Assembly: GCA_903828665.1 (NCBI GenBank)
Contig: CAIKMZ010000070.1
Location: forward strand, 1-43,377
Length of the DNA: 43,377 nt
Origin: an uncultured beta proteobacterium
GTDB lineage: Bacteria > Pseudomonadota > Gammaproteobacteria > Burkholderiales > Burkholderiaceae_C
Direction: 5' to 3'
Part shown: piece by piece, positions 1-6,326 of the stretch
Layout: the number at the start of each line of letters is the position of its first letter
Numbering within the stretch: position 1 is the stretch's first letter
Notes under the pieces: model-generated
Seen by the model: only the letters and a program-made list of their open reading frames with translations
What the model was told of the DNA's origin: nothing
Databases searched by the model: none
Translations under genes and position numbers: made by a program

Positions 1-1161
1 AAGTTTTCTCACTTCCCTATAAGCGATTACAAGAAAGTTTCCGCACCCACAAGCTGGATCCAGAAACTTAAAACTTGGCAGTTTCTCATACAAAACCTTT
101 AGTCTGCTCTTGCTATTTGTGCGCTTCGCAGCTTCGAACTCGCCTCGAAATTCGTCCAGAAATAGCGGACCAATCACGCGCAAAATATTTCTTTCGCTCG
201 TATAGTGCGCCCCCAATTCTCTCCTTGTTGCCTGCCTTTTTTCGTGTTCGTTATGCTTCTCAAGCACACCCTGAAACATTGCGCCGAAAATCGCGGGCGA
301 AATTCCACTCCAATCCAAAGTCGCACAAGAAATCAATAAGTCCCGCAGCTCCACATTAAAAACCGGAATTCTTGTTCGTTCAGAAAACAAGTTACCATTT
401 ATGTACGGAAATGCCTTTAGATTGTCCTCAAGCGTAATCAGTCTGTCCGCTTCTGCCGTATTCAGCACGTCGAAAAGCTCGCCAATAAGCTGTCCCACGT
501 TGCTGCCATCCTCTTTAGCACCTTCAACGAAACGCCGAAATTGTCCGTTATCCCCAAATATTCCCGTGTCGTCCGCAAATAAGCAGAAGAGCAAACGTGT
601 CAGAAATACCTCTAAATCCCTACCCTTAAAATTGATCTGTATTAGTGCTTCGTGTAGCTTAGAAATTGTGTAAGCGGCACTTCTGTCTATCTCACGTTCT
701 TCCAGAACTACCTCTTGCTTACCCTCGACCAAGAATTTAAACCAACCAGCATTTTTCGGCAAATCCTCGATGCTAGTTTCGTTTGTCTGTTTCGCTGCTA
801 AATCGTGTAAGACAATTCTCCCAAAGTCACTTGTAATGAGATATTTTGGTCGTTCCTCTGGTTTCAGCGCCAAGAAGTATTCCGAAGCTTGAGCATAAGC
901 AGCGACCAAGTCCTTGCCTCTGCTCTTGTGCTCAACGATCAGTAAGCCTGGAATGAAGCTATCAATGCGACCTCTGCCGCCATTCAGCTTCTTAACCTGT
1001 TCCTCAAAAATGGTAGCCTCGTACGCCGATATACCAAAGCAATTGTAAAAAGCAGCCCAGAACAGAGTGCCCTCACGCTGTTCGTTTTGCGCATCCCTGA
1101 ACTGCTTCGAAAAAGCCTGTAGCCGTCTCTTCACTTCTACTGACGATAAACGCGACATCAT
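1..1161 (-). CDS. MmeI-family (type IIL) restriction-modification enzyme, N-terminal part, cut by window edge
   Basis: Reading the minus strand from ATG-ATG at 1161/1158 gives 387 codons with no stop before the window edge. The family fuses an endonuclease, an N6-adenine methyltransferase and a target-recognition domain in one chain of about 900 residues, so more than half is missing here. Seen: D67, then nine residues, then E77-H-K79 (IDSF..IVEHKS). This is the same D-X9-E-X-K nuclease spacing known for MmeI (D70, E80, K82). A helical spacer follows, then RRELGAHYTSERNILRVI, then methyltransferase motif I, DPACGCGNF, at residues 368-376 near the edge. The gene is AT-rich compared with the backbone and diverges from an H-NS-like gene over shared promoter DNA. 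A BREX PglX or other class I methyltransferase is less likely because of the N-terminal nuclease motif. Whether the full gene is intact cannot be seen. Confidence 0.85.
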   Translation of the reverse strand, partial: MMSRLSSVEVKRRLQAFSKQFRDAQNEQREGTLFWAAFYNCFGISAYEATIFEEQVKKLNGGRGRIDSFIPGLLIVEHKSRGKDLVAAYAQASEYFLALKPEERPKYLITSDFGRIVLHDLAAKQTNETSIEDLPKNAGWFKFLVEGKQEVVLEEREIDRSAAYTISKLHEALIQINFKGRDLEVFLTRLLFCLFADDTGIFGDNGQFRRFVEGAKEDGSNVGQLIGELFDVLNTAEADRLITLEDNLKAFPYINGNLFSERTRIPVFNVELRDLLISCATLDWSGISPAIFGAMFQGVLEKHNEHEKRQATRRELGAHYTSERNILRVIGPLFLDEFRGEFEAAKRTNSKSRLKVLYEKLPSFKFLDPACGCGNFLVIAYREVRKL

Positions 1162-1171
1162 AGTTGTCCCC

Positions 1172-1212
1172 TTGCCTGATCACACTATACCCGCTATAGT
1201 GCCAGAGTACAA
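1172..1212. promoter_or_regulatory. Overlapping divergent promoters on a 7-bp inverted repeat
   Basis: Plus strand: TTGCCT (1172-1177), 17-bp spacer, TATAGT (1195-1200), serving the H-NS-like gene. Minus strand: TTGTAC (1212-1207), 17-bp spacer, TATAGT (1189-1184), serving the restriction-modification gene. The two -10 boxes form a perfect inverted repeat, CACTATA (1183-1189), CCCGC, TATAGTG (1195-1201). The two polymerases would compete for the same DNA. The symmetry could also be an operator for a control protein. Box matches are read directly; activity is inferred. Confidence 0.6.
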
Positions 1213-1231
1213 ACCTCAAATGGAGCCAACT

Positions 1232-1471
1232 ATGTCGCGTGTTACAGAAATCATTGCCCAGCAGAAAAAGCTAGAAGCCGAGCTAAAGACAGCGATGATC
1301 CAAGAGAAATCTGAAGTCCTTAAAGACATAAAAGAGAAGATCAAGCTCTTTGGATTTAAGACGAGCGACTTTAAAGGTCTGCTAAAGTCACGTAAAGCAC
1401 GTGTAGCCAAAGACCCGAGCGCACCGAAAGTGCCGAGAAAAGCAGTTAAGAAGACCGTTAAAGTTACCTAA
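1232..1471 (+). CDS. H-NS-like protein lacking the C-terminal DNA-binding domain
   Basis: A 79-residue protein beginning MSRVTEIIAQQKKLEAEL. It matches the N-terminal coiled-coil oligomerisation region of H-NS/BpH3-type nucleoid proteins of Burkholderiales, including the helix around VLKDIKEKIKLFGF and the FKGLLKSR linker. The usual C-terminal module with a YRDP...TWSGRGR-type signature is absent. The chain ends in a Lys/Pro-rich tail (KVPRKAVKKTVKVT). The start at 1232 is chosen because GGAG (1222-1225) lies 6 nt upstream; an ATG at 1220 is in frame but has no such site. The stop overlaps the convergent recombinase stop by 4 nt. By family logic it could join host H-NS oligomers and modify silencing of the island, as truncated H-NS proteins of genomic islands do. 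It could instead bind DNA weakly through the basic tail. Confidence 0.7.
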   Translation: MSRVTEIIAQQKKLEAELKTAMIQEKSEVLKDIKEKIKLFGFKTSDFKGLLKSRKARVAKDPSAPKVPRKAVKKTVKVT

Positions 1472-2043
1472 ATCAGTTCGACCGCCTTGCGTAGCATTTC
1501 GTCATTTACGTCGATATACGCCTGAGTTGTTCCGATGTGCTTGTGACCAGCCAAATTCATAAGCACTCTAACGCCTACGCCTTTCGCAGCTAAATTTGTG
1601 ATAAATGTCCTTCGCGGCGAGTGACTGCTAGCGCCCTCGATTCCCGCATTGCGAAATAGATAGTGCCAAAGTTGCGTAAGCGTGTTCGCCGAAAATCCGT
1701 CTGTCTCGCGTTTTTGCGTATAGAACAGCTTCGCGCTGGGTTCCTTTGACGGAACCTGTGCGATGTATCTCTCAAGCTCCTTGCTCAGCTTGTCGCATAC
1801 ATAGACCACTCGTCCTTGCCGACCTTTCGTCTGATCCGCGTCAAGCCGAATTTCCTTGCGTACCTTTCCGTCAGAATCCAAAACATCTTCGAAGCGCAAG
1901 CTTGCCGTTTCTCCTACCCTAAGACCACCATAAAACATCGTCAGCAGCATCGCCCTGTTTCTTGCCGCGTGCTTTCGTGTTGAGATGTAATCCAGAACAC
2001 GACGCAGTTCCTGCGTCGTAAGTGTTTTCGCTTGCTTAGTCAT
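1468..2043 (-). CDS. Small tyrosine recombinase (catalytic domain only)
   Basis: 191 residues from ATG 2043, which follows GGAG with 7-nt spacing. The longer frame up to 2133 would add a basic, low-complexity leader and is not preferred. Tyrosine-recombinase residues in order: Arg in GGLRVGE, Lys in TKGRQGRVV, H-x-x-R in SHSPRRTF, His in GHKHIGTT, and the nucleophile Tyr in QAYID. The size resembles FimB/FimE-type and other short recombinases that lack the N-terminal core-binding domain of full integrases. It is convergent with the H-NS-like gene. It may act on a site inside the element, for example the repeats at 2289-2344, or help excision. Function beyond strand exchange is unknown. Confidence 0.85.
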   Translation of the reverse strand: MTKQAKTLTTQELRRVLDYISTRKHAARNRAMLLTMFYGGLRVGETASLRFEDVLDSDGKVRKEIRLDADQTKGRQGRVVYVCDKLSKELERYIAQVPSKEPSAKLFYTQKRETDGFSANTLTQLWHYLFRNAGIEGASSHSPRRTFITNLAAKGVGVRVLMNLAGHKHIGTTQAYIDVNDEMLRKAVELI

Positions 2044-2524
2044 CTTTGTTCTCCTAAATGTAAGAATATCAATGACTTTAGCGTAATACCTTTTGTATTT
2101 TTTTCCTACCTTTTTTTGCCTGATTAGTCGCATTAAAAAACCTCAATAAAATCAACGATGTGATCTCATATTTAGCGATAATCAAAGCTAATATGAATTA
2201 CCTTATATTTACAGAACCATCTACCTACGCAGTTGTATGACTTCCACGTAGAGCTGAAAGAGACCCTATACGCTTCGCAATCTTGCTAAAGCTATAGCAG
2301 CGTTCCGATCGTGTCGTTTGTCGTCTATAGCTTGGTTCCGACGTGCTCCTGTCGATCTGCTTTGCTTGCGTTCTTTGTCTCTGTCCGTATATCTCGCTGC
2401 TTTTATCAGTTTAATCTCGATAGCATCAGATCCAGTTTGTTTTAGACAAAGCTACGCTAATTAAGCACTAGACAATGCTTATCGTCATCAACCGCAAGCG
2501 TCACTCTGGACAGGAATGCTTAAC
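2044..2524. other. Long non-coding stretch with inverted and direct repeats
   Basis: No convincing gene lies in these 481 bases between the recombinase and the HUH-like gene. Seen: a perfect 9-bp inverted repeat AAGCTATAG (2289-2297) / CTATAGCTT (2325-2333). There is also a near-direct repeat, GTTCCGATCGTG (2302-2313) and GTTCCGACGTG (2334-2344), partly outside the arms. A smaller hairpin, TAAGCA/TGCTTA (2462-2481), lies just downstream of the HUH-like gene and could be a weak terminator. A recombination site for the small recombinase or a nick site/origin for the HUH protein are both possible; neither is shown. Confidence 0.4.
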
Positions 2525-3106
2525 CTAGATCAAGTAAAGATTTCTGAATTCTCTACGATCAAGTTTTTTTGTAATGTAAGACAGCCACTCGCTGTCGATC
2601 AAATCCAACTTGTACCTAAATCTATCACTAAGGCAATCTGTATCAGATTTGTAGTTCGGGTTTTGTATCTCAAATTCTCCACTCATCTCCAGAGCCTTTC
2701 TCACCAACCTAACAAAATCTTTTATACTCATTTCTGTTGGCTTCCTAACAGCGAAGTGCGTATGTAAGTCAATCAATTCATCCGCGCCTTCGATGATCAT
2801 AACTATGTCCAAACGCCTGTTAAATCGCTTATACGCTTGCTTATAGACCAGTTTGTTCAGCAAATCCATAAATCTTTTACCAGCATCCTCAAGTTCTATT
2901 CTGTTTAAGTGTCTGAAAATTTCCGTGTCGCCGTTCGCCTTTCTCCGTGGTACCGACTTGTAGAAGACCTTTTTCGGCATCAAAGTCAAGCCAAAGTCGA
3001 AGTTAGCCTCCAATCCTCCCGATAGCCATTCGACAAGCACGTCCTTTAGAGAGACGTATCCATAGCCTTTTTGAGTGATTTGCTCTCGTATTTCCTTTAG
3101 TTCCAT
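2525..3106 (-). CDS. Putative HUH endonuclease (Rep-like) of the left element
   Basis: 193 residues, not recognised as a named family, but three features in the right order fit single-tyrosine HUH (rolling-circle Rep) proteins. They are a hydrophobic motif-I-like FGLTL (38-42), followed by MPKK; an H-x-H in DLHTHFAVRKP (H115, H117), preceded by a hydrophobic strand IVMII; and Y-x-x-K in SYITKKLD (Y177, K180). Such enzymes nick one strand and start rolling-circle replication or transfer of plasmids, phages and small integrative elements. The residue between the histidines is Thr, not a large hydrophobic one, which weakens the case. It starts at ATG 3106, opposite a DUF6641-like gene. Alternatively it is a hypothetical protein of unrelated fold. 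Confidence 0.45.
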   Translation of the reverse strand: MELKEIREQITQKGYGYVSLKDVLVEWLSGGLEANFDFGLTLMPKKVFYKSVPRRKANGDTEIFRHLNRIELEDAGKRFMDLLNKLVYKQAYKRFNRRLDIVMIIEGADELIDLHTHFAVRKPTEMSIKDFVRLVRKALEMSGEFEIQNPNYKSDTDCLSDRFRYKLDLIDSEWLSYITKKLDRREFRNLYLI

Positions 3107-3127
3107 ACATCTATTTAGTCGAAATCA

Positions 3128-3162
3128 AAGGAAATGAAATATTTTTCCTTAGGTTGTATAAA
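3128..3162. promoter_or_regulatory. Inverted repeat and -10-like box between divergent genes
   Basis: AAGGAAA (3128-3134) and TTTCCTT (3144-3150) form a 7-bp inverted repeat with a 9-bp spacer. It is followed by TATAAA (3157-3162), a good -10 candidate for the gene starting at 3211. The repeat covers where a -35 box would be and could be an operator acting on this gene and the divergent HUH-like gene. No clear -35 match was found. Confidence 0.35.
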
Positions 3163-3210
3163 AATCCAGACGGCAGTACATTCGAAGTTCTTAATTAACC
3201 GGAGATTTGT

Positions 3211-3654
3211 ATGTCTGTATTCTCAAAACTGAAATTTATTACAGCTAAAAGTCAGCGCAAAACTAGCCCTATCATCATCCGTCGTTCTAATCTTTGCTCA
3301 AAGATAAATGAGCAAATCGCACTTGTAACAGCGCAATCCACTGGTCAGACGTATCTCGCTAAGAGAATGAAGTGGATTAAGAATAGCGAAACAGGTGAGC
3401 GCACGTCCTCAGAATGTAGTAAGCGCGTTAAAGAATGGTTTTGGACCAGTGATAGCGGGAAGATAAACTTATCACTTCGCTACGGAACTACGACACTTTT
3501 GCTGAATAGTAAGGGCGCCAACGCAATAGAACTCACTTCGGCTTCCGAGCTTCTACCGACCTTAACCTTGCTTAAGAATTCTGTCGAAAGTGGAGAACTT
3601 GATGATGCGATCAACAATGCCAGCGCAAAGCTTCGCGCTGCGTTTGCTAAATGA
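3211..3654 (+). CDS. Hypothetical protein, resembles DUF6641
   Basis: 147 residues, beginning MSVFSKLKFITAK and preceded by GGAG 8 nt upstream. Segments such as LCSKINEQIALVTAQ, TGERTSSECSKRVKEWFW, GKINLSLRYG and the closing ELDDAINNASAKLRAAF recall, from memory, the DUF6641 proteins found on integrated elements of Beta- and Gammaproteobacteria. No catalytic motif, signal peptide or membrane segment is visible. It is likely transcribed with the next gene (37-nt gap). Its job is unknown; the position between a Rep-like gene and the integrase suggests a core function of the element rather than cargo. Family assignment is by recall only. Confidence 0.6.
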   Translation: MSVFSKLKFITAKSQRKTSPIIIRRSNLCSKINEQIALVTAQSTGQTYLAKRMKWIKNSETGERTSSECSKRVKEWFWTSDSGKINLSLRYGTTTLLLNSKGANAIELTSASELLPTLTLLKNSVESGELDDAINNASAKLRAAFAK

Positions 3655-3691
3655 CTTACTATTTGTCTTCGTCAGCTATGATAAATAGTTG

Positions 3692-4042
3692 ATGAAGATT
3701 TCTGAAGTCACTAACTTAATCCCACTATTTGTTGCTACCGTTAGAGTTAAAACATCTAACGGTACATCCGTTGTAAAAGCACCAATTCACGCAGATGGAA
3801 TTTCTCAAGCGGAGCAATTGCTCTCAGCTATATTTGGAGATTCCAGTGTTTATAACGTGTGTCTGAGCGAGGAGTTTGGAACAAAAGTTATGAATTCTGA
3901 TCAACTAAAACTGAAGAGTTTTGCTGATCAAAAGGCGCTGATTTCGAGTAACGAGAAAAAAGAACGCGCCAGGCAGAAGTTAGTGAAAGCTCAACAAGCT
4001 GTACAAAAAGCAAATACCTCGATGCTGACAACCAATAAGTGA
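3692..4042 (+). CDS. Hypothetical protein of the left element
   Basis: 116 residues from ATG 3692; a TTG at 3689 is also in frame. No clear Shine-Dalgarno site is seen, so it may be translated by coupling to the gene before it. The N-terminal half has a beta-rich pattern (PLFVATVRVKTSNGTSVVKAPIHADG, read in parts) followed by a helix with SQAEQLLSAIFGD. The C-terminal 45 residues are Lys/Gln/Ala-rich and probably helical. Similar small proteins seem to travel with DUF6641-type genes in integrative elements (recall, not checked). The stop lies only 3 nt from the convergent integrase stop. Function unknown. Confidence 0.55.
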   Translation: MKISEVTNLIPLFVATVRVKTSNGTSVVKAPIHADGISQAEQLLSAIFGDSSVYNVCLSEEFGTKVMNSDQLKLKSFADQKALISSNEKKERARQKLVKAQQAVQKANTSMLTTNK

Positions 4043-4045
4043 TAA

Positions 4046-5113
4046 CTATTTATTTGCGTAAGCAGCGCTTAACTGATTTAAGTTATCCAGTATTGCCGCT
4101 GCTTTATCTGAGGCATCTTGCTTTACGAAATGAGCATAACGTGTCGTCATCGCAATATTCTGATGACCAAGAAGATGCTGTACTTCTCCTAAACCCATTC
4201 CGTTCTGTATCATTGTTGCTGCGAACGTGTGACGCAATACGTGTGGGGTAACATTCCCATTTATTGTGCTTAGTTTTGCTCTTTTTACTGCGGGAGTCAT
4301 CCAACCAGCACTTCTATTTTTGCCAAATTTTGTCGGGAAAATCTCATCGCTACCGTTAGATTTCCTTCTCTCAAATATTTCCTTTAGCCTTGCTGTAATT
4401 GTAAGTGTTGTGTGATTTCCACCTTTGCTGCGTGTTACGTAAATATGACGTTTATCCAGATCAACTTGCGTCCATAACATACTAGCTGCTTCCATAAATC
4501 GCATTCCAGTATCCAGTAATAACACCGTTAAGTCGTAATTGTCTTGCTTACATTTCGCAATGTATTCGCTCTTGTTTCTGTACTTTGCGTTTGGGTCCAG
4601 AACAGCTAGTAATTTCGTTTGTTCCTCCATTGTTAGCCATCTCGTTTTACCAGCATTAGGCTTAACATTTTCCAATTTCCCGCAATTATGATACTTTTGT
4701 ATAGCACACCAATTTACAAAAGCATTCCAGTAGCGAATATGTAAATCAATTACAGATAGCTTTATTCCAGCGGCTTTGCGTTTCTCAATTACAGCCTGAA
4801 TTTCGTGCTTTTCTACTTGTTTAATTGCCTTATCGGCAATTTCTCTGAATTGCCGTAAGTTGTACTCAGCATTATTCTTTGCCGAAGCCGTACCACGTGA
4901 CTTAATGAAGAGAGCAATTGCCGTATGAAACGACACCATACGCTTATCGTCGAGAACTACGTCGCGTATCAGTTCTGCCTTTCTCTTAGCAAGAATTTGC
5001 TCAGCTTCACGCCTATTCGCCGTGTGCGTCGTCTCCGCAACGAGTACGCCCTTGACCGTGAAGCGCATATGCCAAATCTCGTTACGCAGCAACAGACCGT
5101 TGTTCTTGCTCAT
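4046..5113 (-). CDS. int: Tyrosine-type integrase of the left element
   Basis: 355 residues, full size for a phage/ICE integrase. The N-terminal arm-binding region has a beta-rich start (IWHMRFTVKGVLVAETTHTANRREAE, read in parts). A helical core-binding domain covers roughly residues 60-160. The catalytic domain has Arg in DTGMRFMEA, Lys in TRSKGGNHT, H-x-x-R in HVLRHTFAA, His in LLGHQNIAMTT and Tyr in RYAHF. It would cut and rejoin att sites to integrate or excise the element. It reads away from xthA, and its start lies about 260 bases from the xthA start, next to phased repeats and an inverted repeat. This is the usual place for attP arm sites. It is intact as seen, so the element may still be mobile. 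Confidence 0.93.
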   Translation of the reverse strand: MSKNNGLLLRNEIWHMRFTVKGVLVAETTHTANRREAEQILAKRKAELIRDVVLDDKRMVSFHTAIALFIKSRGTASAKNNAEYNLRQFREIADKAIKQVEKHEIQAVIEKRKAAGIKLSVIDLHIRYWNAFVNWCAIQKYHNCGKLENVKPNAGKTRWLTMEEQTKLLAVLDPNAKYRNKSEYIAKCKQDNYDLTVLLLDTGMRFMEAASMLWTQVDLDKRHIYVTRSKGGNHTTLTITARLKEIFERRKSNGSDEIFPTKFGKNRSAGWMTPAVKRAKLSTINGNVTPHVLRHTFAATMIQNGMGLGEVQHLLGHQNIAMTTRYAHFVKQDASDKAAAILDNLNQLSAAYANK

Positions 5114-5118
5114 ATGAT

Positions 5119-5151
5119 GTGTTTTTAGTGCGTTTTTGTCACGTTTTTGTT
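5119..5151. repeat. Three 11-bp tandem iterons with phased T-tracts
   Basis: Three imperfect tandem 11-mers: GTGTTTTTAGT (5119-5129), GCGTTTTTGTC (5130-5140) and ACGTTTTTGTT (5141-5151). Each has a T5 tract in the same place. The period is close to one helical turn, so the tracts face one side of the helix, which known A-tract behaviour predicts will bend DNA. They begin 6 nt upstream of the integrase start codon. They could be arm-type or excisionase sites, or an H-NS-type binding site, and would also affect int expression. Confidence 0.6.
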
Positions 5152-5156
5152 ACACT

Positions 5157-5178
5157 CTACGTTATTAGTTTAACGTAG
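5157..5178. promoter_or_regulatory. 8-bp inverted repeat upstream of int
   Basis: CTACGTTA (5157-5164), spacer TTAGTT, TAACGTAG (5171-5178). It is perfect over 8 bp and sits 44-65 bases upstream of the integrase start, beside the iterons. It probably lies in the int promoter and may be an operator. A terminator role is unlikely because no gene reads into it with a U-tract. The following bases up to 5374 are AT-rich and show no gene. Confidence 0.45.
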
Positions 5179-5369
5179 ATAATTATAAATAGCAACCGAG
5201 ATCGTCAATGAAAACGTCAATTTTGTTACGCTTCACGATTTGTAATTGTCTATGTAAAATGACGAAAGAGCAATTTGTATAAAGTAGAAATATTGTGAAT
5301 AACAACCGCATTAATAAACGTGTGTAGCGAAAGCGATCACTAACTTTAGTCACATTTAACACATAGAGA

Positions 5370-5400
5370 ATTACTTGTTCAAATTAAGCAGCATCAACCT
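5370..5400. other. Candidate element/chromosome junction at the 5' end of xthA
   Basis: AT-rich DNA runs up to the first codons of xthA, and composition switches to GC-rich at about 5385-5400. The gene starts with TTG, and its early codons include AAA and TTA, rare in the rest of the gene. The integrase lies immediately to the left. The simplest reading is that the element recombined into the 5' end of xthA, replacing the native start region. The second copy of the core would be outside the window, so this is inference. Confidence 0.4.
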
Positions 5401-6166
5401 CAACGGCATCCGCTCCGCGACGACCAAGGGCCTGGAGCCCTGGCTGGCCAAAGTCAGTCCCGATTGTATTTGCGTGCAGGAGATCAAGGCGCAAGCCGCC
5501 GATGTCCAGGGACGCTTCGAGGCATTGGCCGGTCTGCGCGGTTATTTTCATTTTGCGCAGAAGAAGGGTTATTCGGGCGTTGGCGTCTACACCCGGCACG
5601 AGCCAAGCGATGTGCGGGTCGGCTATGGCTCGCATGAGTTTGACGCCGAGGGACGCTACGTCGAGCTGCGCTTTGACACACCCGGCGCGCGGCGCTCCAT
5701 CATCAGCTGCTATTTTCCGAGCGGCTCGTCCGGAGAGGAGCGCCAGCAGGCCAAGTTCCGCTTCCTCGACGAGTTCTATCCGCATCTGGCGCAGCTCAAG
5801 GGCGAGCGCGAGTTCATCCTGTGCGGCGACGTCAACGTGGCGCACCAGCAGATCGACCTGAAGAACTGGCGCAGCAACCAGAAGAACTCGGGCTTCCTGC
5901 CCGAAGAGCGCGCCTGGATGAGCAAGTTGTTGAACGAGGGCGGTCTGATCGACGTCTACCGTCACCTGCACCCCACCGCTACCGATGAAGCCTACACCTG
6001 GTGGAGCAACCGCGGCCAGGCCTATGCCAAGAACGTCGGTTGGCGGCTGGACTACCACCTGGCGACCGAGGCTTTGGCGCAGGGTGCTCGTTCAGTGGAA
6101 ATTTACAAGGGCGAAAAGTTCTCGGACCACGCGCCGGTGACGATCGAGTACGACTGGGCTTTATAG
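5375..6166 (+). CDS. xthA: Exodeoxyribonuclease III (AP endonuclease)
   Basis: 263 residues of the exonuclease/endonuclease/phosphatase superfamily, complete for the Xth family. The enzyme cuts at abasic sites and removes nucleotides from 3' ends in base-excision repair, using Mg2+ in the cytoplasm. Seen: INLNGIRSA with N8/N10, the metal-ligand Glu in CVQEIKAQ (E36), YFPSGSSG, GDVNVAHQQIDLKN with catalytic Asp/Asn, and the C-terminal SDHAPV His motif. The WRSNQKNSGF segment is typical of the Neisseria/Burkholderiales type. The start codon is TTG at 5375 with a weak GAGAA upstream; no in-frame ATG exists nearby. The upstream DNA is foreign, so its native promoter and start were probably replaced by the left element. 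Confidence 0.95.
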   Translation: MFKLSSINLNGIRSATTKGLEPWLAKVSPDCICVQEIKAQAADVQGRFEALAGLRGYFHFAQKKGYSGVGVYTRHEPSDVRVGYGSHEFDAEGRYVELRFDTPGARRSIISCYFPSGSSGEERQQAKFRFLDEFYPHLAQLKGEREFILCGDVNVAHQQIDLKNWRSNQKNSGFLPEERAWMSKLLNEGGLIDVYRHLHPTATDEAYTWWSNRGQAYAKNVGWRLDYHLATEALAQGARSVEIYKGEKFSDHAPVTIEYDWAL

Positions 6167-6326
6167 CCCGCAGATTTTTCAAATTCGTTCAAGGACGATG
6201 TTTTTCTATCGGTTTGGCCGATTAATAGCCATAGCAGCTGGGGCCGCGCAAACTGCATAAGATCGGACTTGTGACATTGAACCATTTGTTCTGGCCGGTC
6301 AATCGATCGCGGCCGCGCTGCCGGCT

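Noticed and set aside
75..673. Two plus-strand open frames in the first 700 bases
   Set aside because: They are antisense to the clear MmeI-type coding frame on the minus strand and have no ribosome sites or family features.
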